Source: DLAJ01 sp964655525
GTDB taxonomy: Bacteria; Bacillota; Clostridia; Lachnospirales; Lachnospiraceae
NCBI GenBank assembly: GCA_964655525.1
Contig: CAZZNE010000008.1
Span: 56,755-120,754 of the forward strand
DNA: 64,000 nucleotides
Reading direction: 5' to 3'
Shown in pieces: positions 34,489 through 43,479 of the stretch; the stretch's first letter is position 1, and every line of letters starts with the position of its first letter. A program made the translations under genes and the position numbers. The notes under the pieces were generated by a model. That model was not told the DNA's origin and searched no databases. It worked only from the letters and a program-made list of their open reading frames with translations.

Positions 34489-35892
34489 TCATTTCATACG
34501 CGCCACAACATCGTCAATGCTGCCCGCGTTAAGGAAGTAGGACTCGGGAATCTCATCATGCTTGCCCTCGATAATCTCCTTGAAGCCCCGGATCGTCTCC
34601 GCGATCGGTACATACTTACCCTCAAGACCGGTAAACTGACCCGCAACGAAGAACGGCTGGGAGAGGAATCTCTGTACCTTTCTCGCACGGCTTACGACAA
34701 GCTTATCGTCCTCGGAAAGCTCATCCATACCAAGAATCGCAATAATATCCTGCAGCTCTTTATATTTTTGCAGAATCTCCTGCACGCCGCGCGCCACATC
34801 ATAATGCTCCTGTCCCACGATACGCGGGTCAAGGATTCTCGATGTGGACTCCAGCGGATCGACTGCCGGATAAATACCAAGCTCCACGATGGAACGCGAG
34901 AGAACCGTCGTCGCATCCAAATGCGCGAAGGTCGTCGCCGGAGCGGGGTCTGTCAAGTCATCCGCAGGAACGTAGACTGCCTGCACCGATGTAATGGAAC
35001 CGTTTCTCGTAGATGTGATACGCTCCTGAAGCGCGCCCATCTCCGTCTGCAGTGTCGGCTGATAACCGACCGCGGACGGCATACGCCCGAGCAGCGCCGA
35101 CACTTCGGAGCCTGCCTGCGTAAAACGGAAAATATTATCAATAAAAAGAAGCACGTCCTTTCCGCCCTTATCACGGAAATATTCCGCCATCGTCAATCCT
35201 GTTAAGCCGACACGCATTCTTGCGCCGGGCGGCTCATTCATCTGTCCGAACACCATCGTCGTTTTGTCGATAACGCCGGACTCCATCATTTCATGATAGA
35301 GGTCATTTCCCTCTCTCGTACGCTCGCCAACGCCGGTAAATACGGAATATCCGCCATGCTCTGTCGCGATGTTACGGATCAGCTCCTGGATCAAAACCGT
35401 CTTACCTACGCCCGCTCCGCCGAACAGACCGATCTTTCCACCCTTCTGATAAGGGCAGAGCAAATCGACGACCTTAATTCCCGTCTCGAGAAGCTCCTGT
35501 GCTGTGGACTGCTCCGAAAATCCGGGAGCCGGTCTGTGGATCGGCTCATAAGTTACGTCCGTGGGAGCCGGCTTATTGTCGATTGGCTGACCCAATACGT
35601 TAAAAATACGTCCCAATGTATTCTCGCCGACAGGCACGCTGATGGAAGCCCCCGTTGCGGTCGCATCCATTCCGCGGACCAATCCGTCCGTCGGTCCCAT
35701 GGCGATACATCTTACGGTATCATCTCCAAGATGCTGCGCAACCTCTACAACAAGCTCCTCGCCGTTCGTACGGGTGATCCGGATCGCTTCGTTGATCTCC
35801 GGAAGCTGTCCGTCGGCAAACTTGATGTCCAGTACGGCGCCGATAATCTGTGTGATTTTACCGCTGCTTGTACTTCTGTTTTCTGCTGCCAT
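34489..35892 (-). CDS. atpD: ATP synthase beta subunit
   Basis: 467 residues. Catalytic subunit. Walker A GLFGGAGVGKTVLIQE, Walker B DVLLFIDNIFRFTQAGSEVS and the ALLGRMPSAVGYQPTL motif are intact. The ATG at 35892 has AAAGGAATAAG before it; the ATG at 35925 overlaps the end of atpG and lacks a site. Confidence 0.98.
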   Translation of the reverse strand: MAAENRSTSSGKITQIIGAVLDIKFADGQLPEINEAIRITRTNGEELVVEVAQHLGDDTVRCIAMGPTDGLVRGMDATATGASISVPVGENTLGRIFNVLGQPIDNKPAPTDVTYEPIHRPAPGFSEQSTAQELLETGIKVVDLLCPYQKGGKIGLFGGAGVGKTVLIQELIRNIATEHGGYSVFTGVGERTREGNDLYHEMMESGVIDKTTMVFGQMNEPPGARMRVGLTGLTMAEYFRDKGGKDVLLFIDNIFRFTQAGSEVSALLGRMPSAVGYQPTLQTEMGALQERITSTRNGSITSVQAVYVPADDLTDPAPATTFAHLDATTVLSRSIVELGIYPAVDPLESTSRILDPRIVGQEHYDVARGVQEILQKYKELQDIIAILGMDELSEDDKLVVSRARKVQRFLSQPFFVAGQFTGLEGKYVPIAETIRGFKEIIEGKHDEIPESYFLNAGSIDDVVARMK

Positions 35893-35937
35893 ATCCTTAT
35901 TCCTTTCATCATGAATCTCGGTCATGGAAACGCTTTA

Positions 35938-36822
35938 TCAGGAAATCGCTTCCGCACCGGCTATGATTTCTGTTAACTCCTGTGTGATCGAGCCCTGACG
36001 CGCTCTGTTATACTGGAGTGATAACTTACCGATCATTTCCTCCGCATTGCTTGTCGCGGAATCCATCGCCTGCATTCTTGCGCCGTTCTCACTGGCAACC
36101 GCCTCCACGAGCGCTCCGTAGATCAGGCTTGCGACATACTTCGGAATAATGAGATTTAATGCCTCGTCCGCTTCCGGCTCAAAGTTCATCATCGCCTTAT
36201 CCGCCTCTGCGTTCTTCGTCTCTTCTCCGCCGTCTGTCACCTCTTCGAGTGACACCGGAAGAAGTTTTAAGAGTCTCGGCTCATGAACAACCGTATTCTT
36301 AAAATAAGTATAGGCAAGATAAATCTCTCCGATCTCTCCGTCCATATAGCTTTTTAGCAGTTCTTCCGCCAGCTTCATCGCCTCCACATAGGTCGGCTCC
36401 TCGATCACCTCGGAATAGTCTTTCTCCGTGATCTGATATCCCGCGCGCGCAAGCAGATCCCGTCCTTTTTTACCGATCGCATGAACGATCAGATTTTCTT
36501 TTTGCTCCGCAAGCTCTCCTCGCGTGATCAGCTTTACCACATTAGAGTTATATCCGCCCGCAAGACCCCGGTTCGAGGTGATCACCACAACCGCCTTTTT
36601 GTCGGAAGCTCCGGTTTTCAGATACGGATGGTCAAGCGCGCCCGCCTTGACGATCATGCTTTTTACCGTGTCATACATACAGGAAAAATAGGACTTGGTC
36701 TGCTCCGCATGCGCTTTGCTGCGCTGGAGCTTCACCGTGGACACGAGCTTCATCGCCTTGGTAATCTGCTGCGTACTCTGTATACTGCCCTTACGTCTCT
36801 TGATGTCTCTCATCGACGCCAT
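35938..36822 (-). CDS. atpG: ATP synthase gamma subunit
   Basis: 294 residues. Rotor shaft. N-terminal MASMRDIKRRKGSIQSTQQI and C-terminal YNRARQGSITQELTEIIAGA are the conserved helices. 26 bases separate it from atpA. Confidence 0.97.
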   Translation of the reverse strand: MASMRDIKRRKGSIQSTQQITKAMKLVSTVKLQRSKAHAEQTKSYFSCMYDTVKSMIVKAGALDHPYLKTGASDKKAVVVITSNRGLAGGYNSNVVKLITRGELAEQKENLIVHAIGKKGRDLLARAGYQITEKDYSEVIEEPTYVEAMKLAEELLKSYMDGEIGEIYLAYTYFKNTVVHEPRLLKLLPVSLEEVTDGGEETKNAEADKAMMNFEPEADEALNLIIPKYVASLIYGALVEAVASENGARMQAMDSATSNAEEMIGKLSLQYNRARQGSITQELTEIIAGAEAIS

Positions 36823-36848
36823 TGCAATTCACCGCCTTCCCAAGCACC

Positions 36849-38354
36849 TTACTTAAAAGATTTCTTGAACTCTGCGATCGCGCTCTTTAACCTCTCCTCG
36901 GTCTCGTCGGAGATGACTTTTTCGTCACGGATCGCCGCAGGTACCTCAGGATACTTCGTATCGATAAAGGTAAACAGCTCTGCTTCAAACCGGGTTATAT
37001 CCTCAATTGACACATCAAGCAGATATTTATTGGTCGCCACATAAATGATGATGACCTGATATTCTACCGGCATCGGCTTATACTGCGGCTGCTTTAAGAT
37101 TTCCTTAATGCGCTCGCCCTGCGCCAGCTTCTCCTTTGTGTCGGCATCCAGCTCCGAACCGAACTGGGAGAATGCGGCAAGCTCTCTGTACTGCGCAAGC
37201 TCCACACGGATCGGCGCGGAAATCTTCTTCATCGCCTTGATCTGCGCGGCGCCGCCGACGCGGGATACGGACAGACCCGCGTTTACCGCCGGACGGAAAC
37301 CGGCGTTGAACATTTCCGTCTCCAGATAGATCTGACCGTCTGTAATGGAGATGACGTTCGTCGGAATATAAGCGGATACATCGCCCGCCTGCGTCTCAAT
37401 GATCGGCAGCGCGGTAAGGGAACCGCCGCCGTACTCTTCACTCATCCGCACCGCACGCTCTAACAGTCTGGAATGCAGATAGAACACGTCGCCGGGATAT
37501 GCCTCACGGCCGGGCGGACGACGAAGCAGCAGGGAGAGTGTACGATATGCGGTCGCATGCTTACTTAAGTCATCATAAACGACAAGCACGTCCTCCCCGT
37601 TTTCCATCCATTCCTCTCCGATCGCGCAGCCCGCATACGGAGAAATATACTGTAACGGCGCAAGGTCGCTCGCAGTAGACGCTACGACCGTCGTGTAGTT
37701 CATCGCGCCAAATTCTTCTAAGGTCTTCACAATGGAAGCAACGGTAGACGCTTTCTGTCCGATCGCGACATAGACGCACTTCACATTCTGTCCTTTTTGG
37801 TTAATGATCGTATCGATCGCGATCGCCGTCTTACCGGTCTGTCTGTCACCGATGATCAGCTCACGCTGTCCGCGTCCGATCGGGATCATCGAATCGATTG
37901 CCTTAATACCCGTCTGCAGCGGTGTGTCCACCGACTTACGCGTAATAACTCCGGCTGCAACTCGCTCAATCTGACGAAACTTTGCAGTCTGAACCGGACC
38001 TTTTCCGTCGATAGGCTGTCCGAGCGCATTGACAACGCGCCCCAGCAATGCGTCTCCGACAGGAACTTCCACGACCCTGCCGGTGGTCTTCACCTGATCG
38101 CCCTCGTTGATGTTGTGCGCGCTGCCGAGCAGCACCGCACCGACATTGTCTTCCTCGAGGTTCATGACCATGCCGTATACCTCGCCGGGAAACTCCAAAA
38201 GCTCTCCCTGCATTGCATTTTCCAGTCCATGCACACGCGCGATACCGTCCGCAACCTGAATGACCGTACCTACATTGGATACTTCCATCTGGGACGCATA
38301 CCGCTTGATCTGATCCTTAATCACTGAACTTATTTCTTCTGGTCTTAAATTCAT
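36849..38354 (-). CDS. atpA: ATP synthase alpha subunit
   Basis: 501 residues. Non-catalytic nucleotide-binding subunit of the F1 head. The P-loop GDRQTGKTAIAIDTI, the LSKHATAYRTLSLLLRRPPG region and the Arg of the catalytic interface (SVSRVGGAAQ) are present. About 53 bases lie between the end of atpH and its start. Confidence 0.98.
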   Translation of the reverse strand: MNLRPEEISSVIKDQIKRYASQMEVSNVGTVIQVADGIARVHGLENAMQGELLEFPGEVYGMVMNLEEDNVGAVLLGSAHNINEGDQVKTTGRVVEVPVGDALLGRVVNALGQPIDGKGPVQTAKFRQIERVAAGVITRKSVDTPLQTGIKAIDSMIPIGRGQRELIIGDRQTGKTAIAIDTIINQKGQNVKCVYVAIGQKASTVASIVKTLEEFGAMNYTTVVASTASDLAPLQYISPYAGCAIGEEWMENGEDVLVVYDDLSKHATAYRTLSLLLRRPPGREAYPGDVFYLHSRLLERAVRMSEEYGGGSLTALPIIETQAGDVSAYIPTNVISITDGQIYLETEMFNAGFRPAVNAGLSVSRVGGAAQIKAMKKISAPIRVELAQYRELAAFSQFGSELDADTKEKLAQGERIKEILKQPQYKPMPVEYQVIIIYVATNKYLLDVSIEDITRFEAELFTFIDTKYPEVPAAIRDEKVISDETEERLKSAIAEFKKSFK

Positions 38355-38407
38355 GGATCATCTGCACCTTTCTTTTTTTCTTATAGCCCTACTTGTTTTA
38401 CATCTGT

Positions 38408-38956
38408 TTACGCAAGCTGAAGCTTCATCAGGCTCCGCTCCATATCGCTTAACTTGGAACGGATACTGCTGTCAACCACGCGGTCTCCGATACGGATGAC
38501 CATACCGCCGATCAGTTCGCTTAACACCTCATAGTGCATTTCCACCTGACGGTAACCGGTTGTCTCTAAAAGTCTCTTCTCCACCTGCTTTTTTTGTTCG
38601 TCCGTCAAAGCAACCGCCGACTTTACGTAAGCGACGCCGATCCCCTTATGCTCCTTCATCTTATCAATGAAGCCACAGAGAATCTGCTCAATGCTCCCAT
38701 AGCGGTTCTTCTCAACGATCACGGTAAGAAAGCCGAGCATATCCTCACTGATACGGCCTTCAAACACCGCCTTCAGCGTGGAAAGCTTTTCTTCCCTTCC
38801 GATCTTGGGATGGTTCATCATCTGATTCAGCTCAGGATTCTCCTGTAATACCAAAAGAAGTCCCTGCGCCTCCTCTAAGAACTGCTCCTCCCGATGCTCC
38901 TCGAGCGCAAGCTCAAACAGCGCTTCCGCATATGTCCCTGAAATCAGCTTAGCCAT
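38408..38956 (-). CDS. atpH: ATP synthase delta subunit
   Basis: 182 residues. Peripheral stalk protein joining the b dimer to F1. The six-helix N-terminal domain (GTYAEALFELALEE) and the C-terminal SELIGGMVIRIGDRVVDSSI motif are typical of OSCP/delta. Overlaps the end of atpF by 13 bases. Confidence 0.96.
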   Translation of the reverse strand: MAKLISGTYAEALFELALEEHREEQFLEEAQGLLLVLQENPELNQMMNHPKIGREEKLSTLKAVFEGRISEDMLGFLTVIVEKNRYGSIEQILCGFIDKMKEHKGIGVAYVKSAVALTDEQKKQVEKRLLETTGYRQVEMHYEVLSELIGGMVIRIGDRVVDSSIRSKLSDMERSLMKLQLA

Positions 38957-39513
38957 GTGCTTTCACCCATTTCCTTTAATGTCTCATCAATCAGGCTGTT
39001 CTGGATCGCCGTGTCGATATTGGCAGCAACAACCTTGGACGCCATCGCCGACGCGATCGTGATCATCTCTCTCTTCACCTCGTCCGCCGCCTTCTGCTTC
39101 TCAAGCTCCGCCTCTGTTCTTGCCCGCTCCAAAATCGCTGCAGCTTCTTCCTTCGCCTGCGCAATGATCCGGTTTTCATTTTCCAAGCCGCGCTTTCTTG
39201 CGTCCGCTAAGATCGCTTCCGCTTCCTTGTCCACGCTTTTGAGCTTTTCCTCGTATTCCGCTCTCATCGCCGCGGCGTCGGTCTTATCCTTCTGTGCGCT
39301 CTCTATATCATCCGCGATCTTTGCGCTGCGGTTTGACAACAGCTTTCTGACCGGATCAAAAAGAAAACGCGACAGAAATAAGAACAATATAAATACTGCA
39401 ATGATCGTGAGAACAGAATCCGTTATCAGCTGTAGATCAAGATTGAACAGACGCCGCATGGTACCGCTTCCTGTTTCTGCTAACATGATCCCTGCATTTA
39501 TCACTGTCTGCAA
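38944..39513 (-). CDS. atpF: ATP synthase b subunit
   Basis: 189 residues. Peripheral stalk. One membrane helix (residues ~30-48) followed by a long charged coiled coil (~55-165). Its start is 183 bases after atpE, the largest gap in the operon, filled with hairpins; overlapping translation with atpH follows. Confidence 0.95.
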   Translation of the reverse strand: MQTVINAGIMLAETGSGTMRRLFNLDLQLITDSVLTIIAVFILFLFLSRFLFDPVRKLLSNRSAKIADDIESAQKDKTDAAAMRAEYEEKLKSVDKEAEAILADARKRGLENENRIIAQAKEEAAAILERARTEAELEKQKAADEVKREMITIASAMASKVVAANIDTAIQNSLIDETLKEMGESTWLS

Positions 39514-39537
39514 CTGACTGCCTCCTCTCTTCTATCA

Positions 39538-39695
39538 TGATTTTCCGTGAAAATCACGTACACGCGAATTTTGCGTCAGCAAACCCTCGCAAAGAACGCA
39601 AAGCGTTCTTTTTTACCTTATCGGAGTTTGCCCGGCCCCGCAAGAATTTGCCTTCGGCAAATTCTTCAAGAAAATTCGCGCCAGCGAATTTCTTT
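39538..39695 (-). repeat. Intra-operon hairpin cluster between atpE and atpF
   Basis: Reading from atpE: AAATTCGC/GCGAATTT (39672-39691), AAGAATTTGCC/GGCAAATTCTT with TTC loop (39642-39666), AAAGAACGC/GCGTTCTTT with AAA loop (39591-39111 equivalent, i.e. 39591-39611), and TGATTTTC/GAAAATCA (39538-39556). They begin five bases after the atpE stop codon. Only the AAAGAACGC hairpin is flanked by a T run, and that is on the plus strand. Confidence 0.85.
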
Positions 39696-39696
39696 T

Positions 39697-39948
39697 TTAT
39701 ACATCCAGCGGATGTACAAAGAGTAACAGCAGCGCAACAAGCAGACCGTAAAGACCTGTCGTCTCGGCAACTGCCTGTCCAAGAAGCATCGTCGTCATGA
39801 TGTCGCCCTTTGCGCCCGGATTGCGTCCGACTGCAGCCGCACCATGTCCTGCTGCAATACCCTGGCCTACACCGGGTCCGATACCTGCGATTACCGCAAG
39901 ACCGGCACCGATCGCGGAACATGCTCTGATTAATCCTAAATCTGACAT
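39697..39948 (-). CDS. atpE: ATP synthase c subunit, Na+-type residues
   Basis: 83 residues, an 8-kDa hairpin of two membrane helices forming the rotor ring. Helix 1 has PGVGQG with the Gln of Na+-binding rings, and helix 2 has GQAVAETTGLYGL, i.e. Val, the ion-binding Glu, Thr (Ser in Ilyobacter) and the Tyr that caps the site. This set is known for Na+-translocating F-ATPases (Ilyobacter tartaricus, Acetobacterium woodii). Na+ coupling is therefore likely. AGGAGGAATTTATT precedes the ATG. A hairpin cluster follows the stop. Confidence 0.97.
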   Translation of the reverse strand: MSDLGLIRACSAIGAGLAVIAGIGPGVGQGIAAGHGAAAVGRNPGAKGDIMTTMLLGQAVAETTGLYGLLVALLLLFVHPLDV

Positions 39949-39990
39949 AATAAATTCCTCCTTGATATTGTGTAATAAATTTTTTGTTTT

Positions 39991-40725
39991 TTATGATTCT
40001 TCCCCGTATGCGTTGCTGATATAGGTCATTGTCAGCATACAGAATACGTACGTCTGGATCGCCCCCGAAAACAGGTCGAAATACACATGCAGCGCCGCCG
40101 GCCATAATACCGCAAACCATTGCAGCAACCCGTATACAAGCGCCATCATGATCGTTCCCGACAGCACGTTCGCAAACAAACGCAGCGACAATGAGATCGG
40201 AACCGCGATCTCACTGATCACATTGATCGGGAACCAGATCGGCAGCCATGGCGGTAACGGAGAACACATGTCTGTCCAGACCTGCTTTAACGAGTTATTC
40301 TTAAACTGCGTCACATGAATGAGCGTAAATGTAAGAATACCGAGCGGCAGTGTCACGCCGTAATCGGCTGTCGGCGGGCGCAAGCCCAAAATACCTGAGA
40401 TATTCGACAATAAAATGAAAATAAAGATGGTGGCAATATAATTGCCAAACACTTTTGCATGCTTTCCCATGCTGCTTTTCACCATGCCGTCGAGCTTCTC
40501 CACAACCAGCTCCGCCACATTCTGCAGTCCCGTGGGCACCTCAGACGCATGCTTTAAGGCACGGTTCACGCAGAGTGCAAAAACCATGAGCACGAGCATA
40601 ACGATCAACATGCAGATATGCGTTGTTGTAATCCACACCTCCTGACCGAAGATAGTGTACTTAAACACGCCCTTGATCATAAAGCTCTCTGTTACATCCG
40701 AGGATAACAGGATGCCCTGTGTCAT
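39991..40725 (-). CDS. atpB: ATP synthase a subunit
   Basis: 244 residues. Stator channel subunit beside the c ring. The fourth/fifth helix region PISLSLRLFANVLSGTIMMAL contains the essential Arg. AAGGAGGTGAAAAT places the start at 40725, in preference to an ATG at 40752 inside atpI. Confidence 0.97.
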   Translation of the reverse strand: MTQGILLSSDVTESFMIKGVFKYTIFGQEVWITTTHICMLIVMLVLMVFALCVNRALKHASEVPTGLQNVAELVVEKLDGMVKSSMGKHAKVFGNYIATIFIFILLSNISGILGLRPPTADYGVTLPLGILTFTLIHVTQFKNNSLKQVWTDMCSPLPPWLPIWFPINVISEIAVPISLSLRLFANVLSGTIMMALVYGLLQWFAVLWPAALHVYFDLFSGAIQTYVFCMLTMTYISNAYGEES

Positions 40726-40741
40726 ATTTTCACCTCCTTGT

Positions 40742-41245
40742 TCAAATGTCATATTGCTCCGAGTCCGGAAGCGGAGGCGCCGGTTCCGGGTCGGGGTATT
40801 TCTTAACCGTAATGCGGTGAATCGCGGGCTGGATATAAGCGCCGATCTTCAAGCCCATGATCCCCAAAAACGCAGTGAGCGGATTCGCGATCCGTGTGAA
40901 CAGGATCGTAAAGAGCACCGCCGCCACCGCAAAATACCGAAGAAGCGCCTGCATTGTCACCTTCCGCACGGCCGCTTTCTGCGGCATTCCCAAATATTTG
41001 TCAAACGTCCATGACATATGATATGCCATAGCAAGCGCCGTCAGCATGCCGAGCAGCAATCCGCGCGCACACGCGCCTTTCTGCGGAACAAACCAGATCC
41101 CGAGTGCAAGACAGAGCAGGTCAAACAGTACGATCCCGCACATCATCTCCAAAAGCGTGCGGTTACATCCGGTCCTGCCTTTCCTCCTGCTTTCCGTTTC
41201 CATCTCGGTCTGTTTCCTTTCCTCTTCCGCCGCTGTCCCTGCCAT
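40742..41245 (-). CDS. atpI: ATP synthase subunit I
   Basis: 167 residues with a hydrophilic N-terminus (~40 residues) and four membrane helices (LLEMMCGIVLFDLLCLALGI first). The size, topology and position between atpZ and atpB fit AtpI, a chaperone-like factor for assembly of the c ring and possibly Mg2+ transport. The start at 41245 follows GCGAGGAAA and overlaps the end of atpZ in another frame, implying translational coupling. Confidence 0.85.
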   Translation of the reverse strand: MAGTAAEEERKQTEMETESRRKGRTGCNRTLLEMMCGIVLFDLLCLALGIWFVPQKGACARGLLLGMLTALAMAYHMSWTFDKYLGMPQKAAVRKVTMQALLRYFAVAAVLFTILFTRIANPLTAFLGIMGLKIGAYIQPAIHRITVKKYPDPEPAPPLPDSEQYDI

Positions 41246-41501
41246 AGATTTTCCTCGCAAGCTTATAAATATTCGTAAAGCCTGCCAGCGCTCCCATGAA
41301 AAAAAGAATGATCACCCAATAGGAAGTCCCTGCTTTGCGGTCGATCCAGATACCCAAAAACAGACACATAAAAATAGGGACAAGCATATGGATTCCAAAC
41401 TGCATGACAAGCGCAAGCGCTTGAAACACTTTGCCCTCGCCGCGCTGCCGTCCGCCTGAATATTTGCTGTTGTTCTGCCGCTTCCCGTCAGTGCCGCTCA
41501 A
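41163..41501 (-). CDS. atpZ: AtpZ/AtpI-family small membrane protein
   Basis: About 112 residues. Two membrane helices (QFGIHMLVPIFMCLFLGIWI and WVIILFFMGALAGFTNIY) match the AtpZ family that precedes atpI in many Firmicutes. The first in-frame ATG (41549) would lie at the predicted transcription start and has no ribosome binding site, so I favour the TTG at 41501, about 10 bases after AGAGGAAG; a GTG at 41522 is another option. The charged C-terminal tail overlaps atpI. Confidence 0.75.
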   Translation of the reverse strand: MSGTDGKRQNNSKYSGGRQRGEGKVFQALALVMQFGIHMLVPIFMCLFLGIWIDRKAGTSYWVIILFFMGALAGFTNIYKLARKIYGRDSGGRGKETDRDGNGKQEERQDRM

Positions 41502-41557
41502 GTTTCCGGTACTTCCTCTCACCCTGCATGCCTTGTACAAGCATGTCATAATGTATC

Positions 41558-41586
41558 ATTATACCTATTTTTTCCAACGATGTCCA
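41558..41586 (-). promoter_or_regulatory. Promoter of the ATP synthase operon
   Basis: On the minus strand TGGACA (41581-41586), exactly 17 bases, TATAAT (41558-41563). This is the only strong promoter seen upstream of the ten-gene operon; transcription would start near 41551. Confidence 0.85.
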
Positions 41587-41697
41587 GCCAAAACCATGAT
41601 TTTGGTTGACTTTTTTGTTCGTTTCCTGTACCATTCTTTCCAAATAACTTTATTCTGTTCCATACGAAGCGTTCTCTATTATCCTATAGGAGTATTT

Positions 41698-42231
41698 ATG
41701 AAAAAACCGCTTTTATACCGCAGACGCCTGATACCGGATGAATGTATTACATTAAAAGACGATGTGATCGTTCAATGCGACAATGACATGATCGTGACCA
41801 CGTGGGAAACCTTCCGCCCCAAACGGGATTTTAACCACGGCGCATCCGTGTATTATTTAAAAAAAGGGATCAAAGTAAGCAAATTTTTAAGAAGTGACGG
41901 CTCTTTAACCTTTTGGTATTGTGATATTGTCGATTATGAATATGGCAATGCCGAACGCACGACAAGAAACATCAGCGGAACTCCCGCTGCAGATGCCGGC
42001 ATTTTACAGGAATATGACAGCCTCACATGTATCGATCTGCTTGCGGACGTCGTTGTCTATCCCGACGGCTTCGTCAAGGTCGTTGACCTCGACGAGCTGG
42101 TGGAAGCCGCAGAGCACGGACTGATCAGCGAGCAGACGCTCCACAGTGTGTTGCTGCGCGTCAACAATCTGCTTCAGACCATATACAGCGGCGGTTTTGA
42201 AGAACTGAAAACACCGCTGAACAATCTTTAA
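41698..42231 (+). CDS. DUF402 family protein
   Basis: 177 residues. The DUF402 core is clear: WYCDIVDYEYG and the metal-site motif LLADVVVYPDGFVKVVDLDEL. Characterised relatives (Staphylococcus Ntdp, FAU-1) hydrolyse nucleoside di/triphosphates; this activity is plausible here but unproven. ATAGGAG precedes the ATG. Transcribed away from the atp operon; its last four bases overlap the end of the convergent hydrolase gene. Confidence 0.9.
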   Translation: MKKPLLYRRRLIPDECITLKDDVIVQCDNDMIVTTWETFRPKRDFNHGASVYYLKKGIKVSKFLRSDGSLTFWYCDIVDYEYGNAERTTRNISGTPAADAGILQEYDSLTCIDLLADVVVYPDGFVKVVDLDELVEAAEHGLISEQTLHSVLLRVNNLLQTIYSGGFEELKTPLNNL

Positions 42232-43391
42232 TAAAAAATGTGTCCGCCGATCCGATAGCGCGGGTCAATCCCGTCGATCGGCGTTCTGAAAAACAAGCAG
42301 TCCGACACGTTTGTCCTGCCGCTCATCGCCTCATCCGCAGCACGGTAACAGCTTTCCGTCGCATCGTTCCGCGAAAGCGCAAGCGCAAGCCGTCCGCTCG
42401 CCACAGGCGAAAATTGCCGACGGGCATAGATCACGCCGACCATCGTATCGGGAAACACCCGGCTGAGCATCCGATTTATGACGACCGCGCCGACCGCAAC
42501 CTTTCCCTCATAGGGTTCTCCGCCCGCTTCACAGTAGATTAGGTTTGCCAGCAGATAGCGGTCGCTTTCCTCAAACTGCACTTCCGAAATATCCCGCCAT
42601 GCAGACGCTGCGGCAAGCGCCGCCAGACGCCTTTCCTCCGCAAGCTGCGCTTTCAGAGCCTCAATGTTATCATTCTGTCTTGCAAGCTCCGCCTCATACG
42701 CGCGCATCTGCGCTTCCGTATCGGAAATCTGATCGCTGTAGCCCGCAATGCGCTGCGATGTCTCTACCACAAGGGTGTCCACACGCTCCTGCTCCAGTCT
42801 CGCTTCCTCGCGCAGTTCCTGCAGCTGTGCCAGTTCTTCGTTTAACAGCTCCTCCTGCTGCTCAATGAGCCGGCAGGTCTCCTGATATTCCTCCAGCTTG
42901 CGCCGGTCATACCGTTCGATCTGCTCGATATACTCGCTCCGGTTTAAGAAATCAGCAAACCCGTTCGCCGAAAAAAGCATCTCCAGATATGTCGTCTCGC
43001 CGTTCTCATACATGAAGCGGATGCGCTCTTTCATGCTCTCATACTGCTCAAGCTCCACCTCGCGCGCCTCGGCAAGGAGCGCCTGTGTCTGCTCGATCTC
43101 GCCCTCCTTCAAGTCAAGATTTTCTTCAATCTGCTCGAGATTTGCCCGCACCTCATTCAATTGGTCGTTTAGATTGCTCAATTCTTCCTGAAGCTCGTTG
43201 CGCTGTCCTTCCAGACTTGACAGATTATCTTTGGCTCCTTCAAGCTCCTGCTGCGTCTCCTGCTGCTGCTGCTGTGCTTCATTCAACTGCTGTTCCGTTG
43301 TTTTGGCATAGGTCTGCGCCATCGGAATCGACGCGGCAAACAGGACGGCCGCCATACAAAAAGAACGTCTGCGAAGCGTTTTCTTTTTCAT
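42228..43391 (-). CDS. Secreted cell-wall hydrolase: coiled coil plus SleB domain
   Basis: 387 residues. Signal peptide (cleavage near AQTYA, residue ~30). Residues ~32-265 are one long Gln/Glu/Leu-rich coiled coil, like the EnvC/PcsB N-terminal regulator module. Residues ~275-387 are a SleB/CwlJ-type hydrolase: ANLIYCEAGGEPYEGKVAVG contains the catalytic Glu and VVINRMLSRVFPDTM follows. SleB enzymes are lytic transglycosylases that degrade spore cortex; the coiled-coil fusion suggests a vegetative, divisome-regulated role instead. Terminates against DUF402. Confidence 0.9.
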   Translation of the reverse strand: MKKKTLRRRSFCMAAVLFAASIPMAQTYAKTTEQQLNEAQQQQQETQQELEGAKDNLSSLEGQRNELQEELSNLNDQLNEVRANLEQIEENLDLKEGEIEQTQALLAEAREVELEQYESMKERIRFMYENGETTYLEMLFSANGFADFLNRSEYIEQIERYDRRKLEEYQETCRLIEQQEELLNEELAQLQELREEARLEQERVDTLVVETSQRIAGYSDQISDTEAQMRAYEAELARQNDNIEALKAQLAEERRLAALAAASAWRDISEVQFEESDRYLLANLIYCEAGGEPYEGKVAVGAVVINRMLSRVFPDTMVGVIYARRQFSPVASGRLALALSRNDATESCYRAADEAMSGRTNVSDCLFFRTPIDGIDPRYRIGGHIFY

Positions 43392-43479
43392 AACAATACC
43401 CCTGTATATCGCATGCCTGCCCGCGATATTGCACTCCTAAAGAATGTAACGGTTTCCTTTCCGGCTTTTGCCCGCATTC

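Noticed and set aside
39554..40120. 188-codon frame across atpE and the hairpin cluster
   Set aside because: It is a frame shift of the true atpE and intergenic hairpins, rich in Arg and Cys, with no homology.
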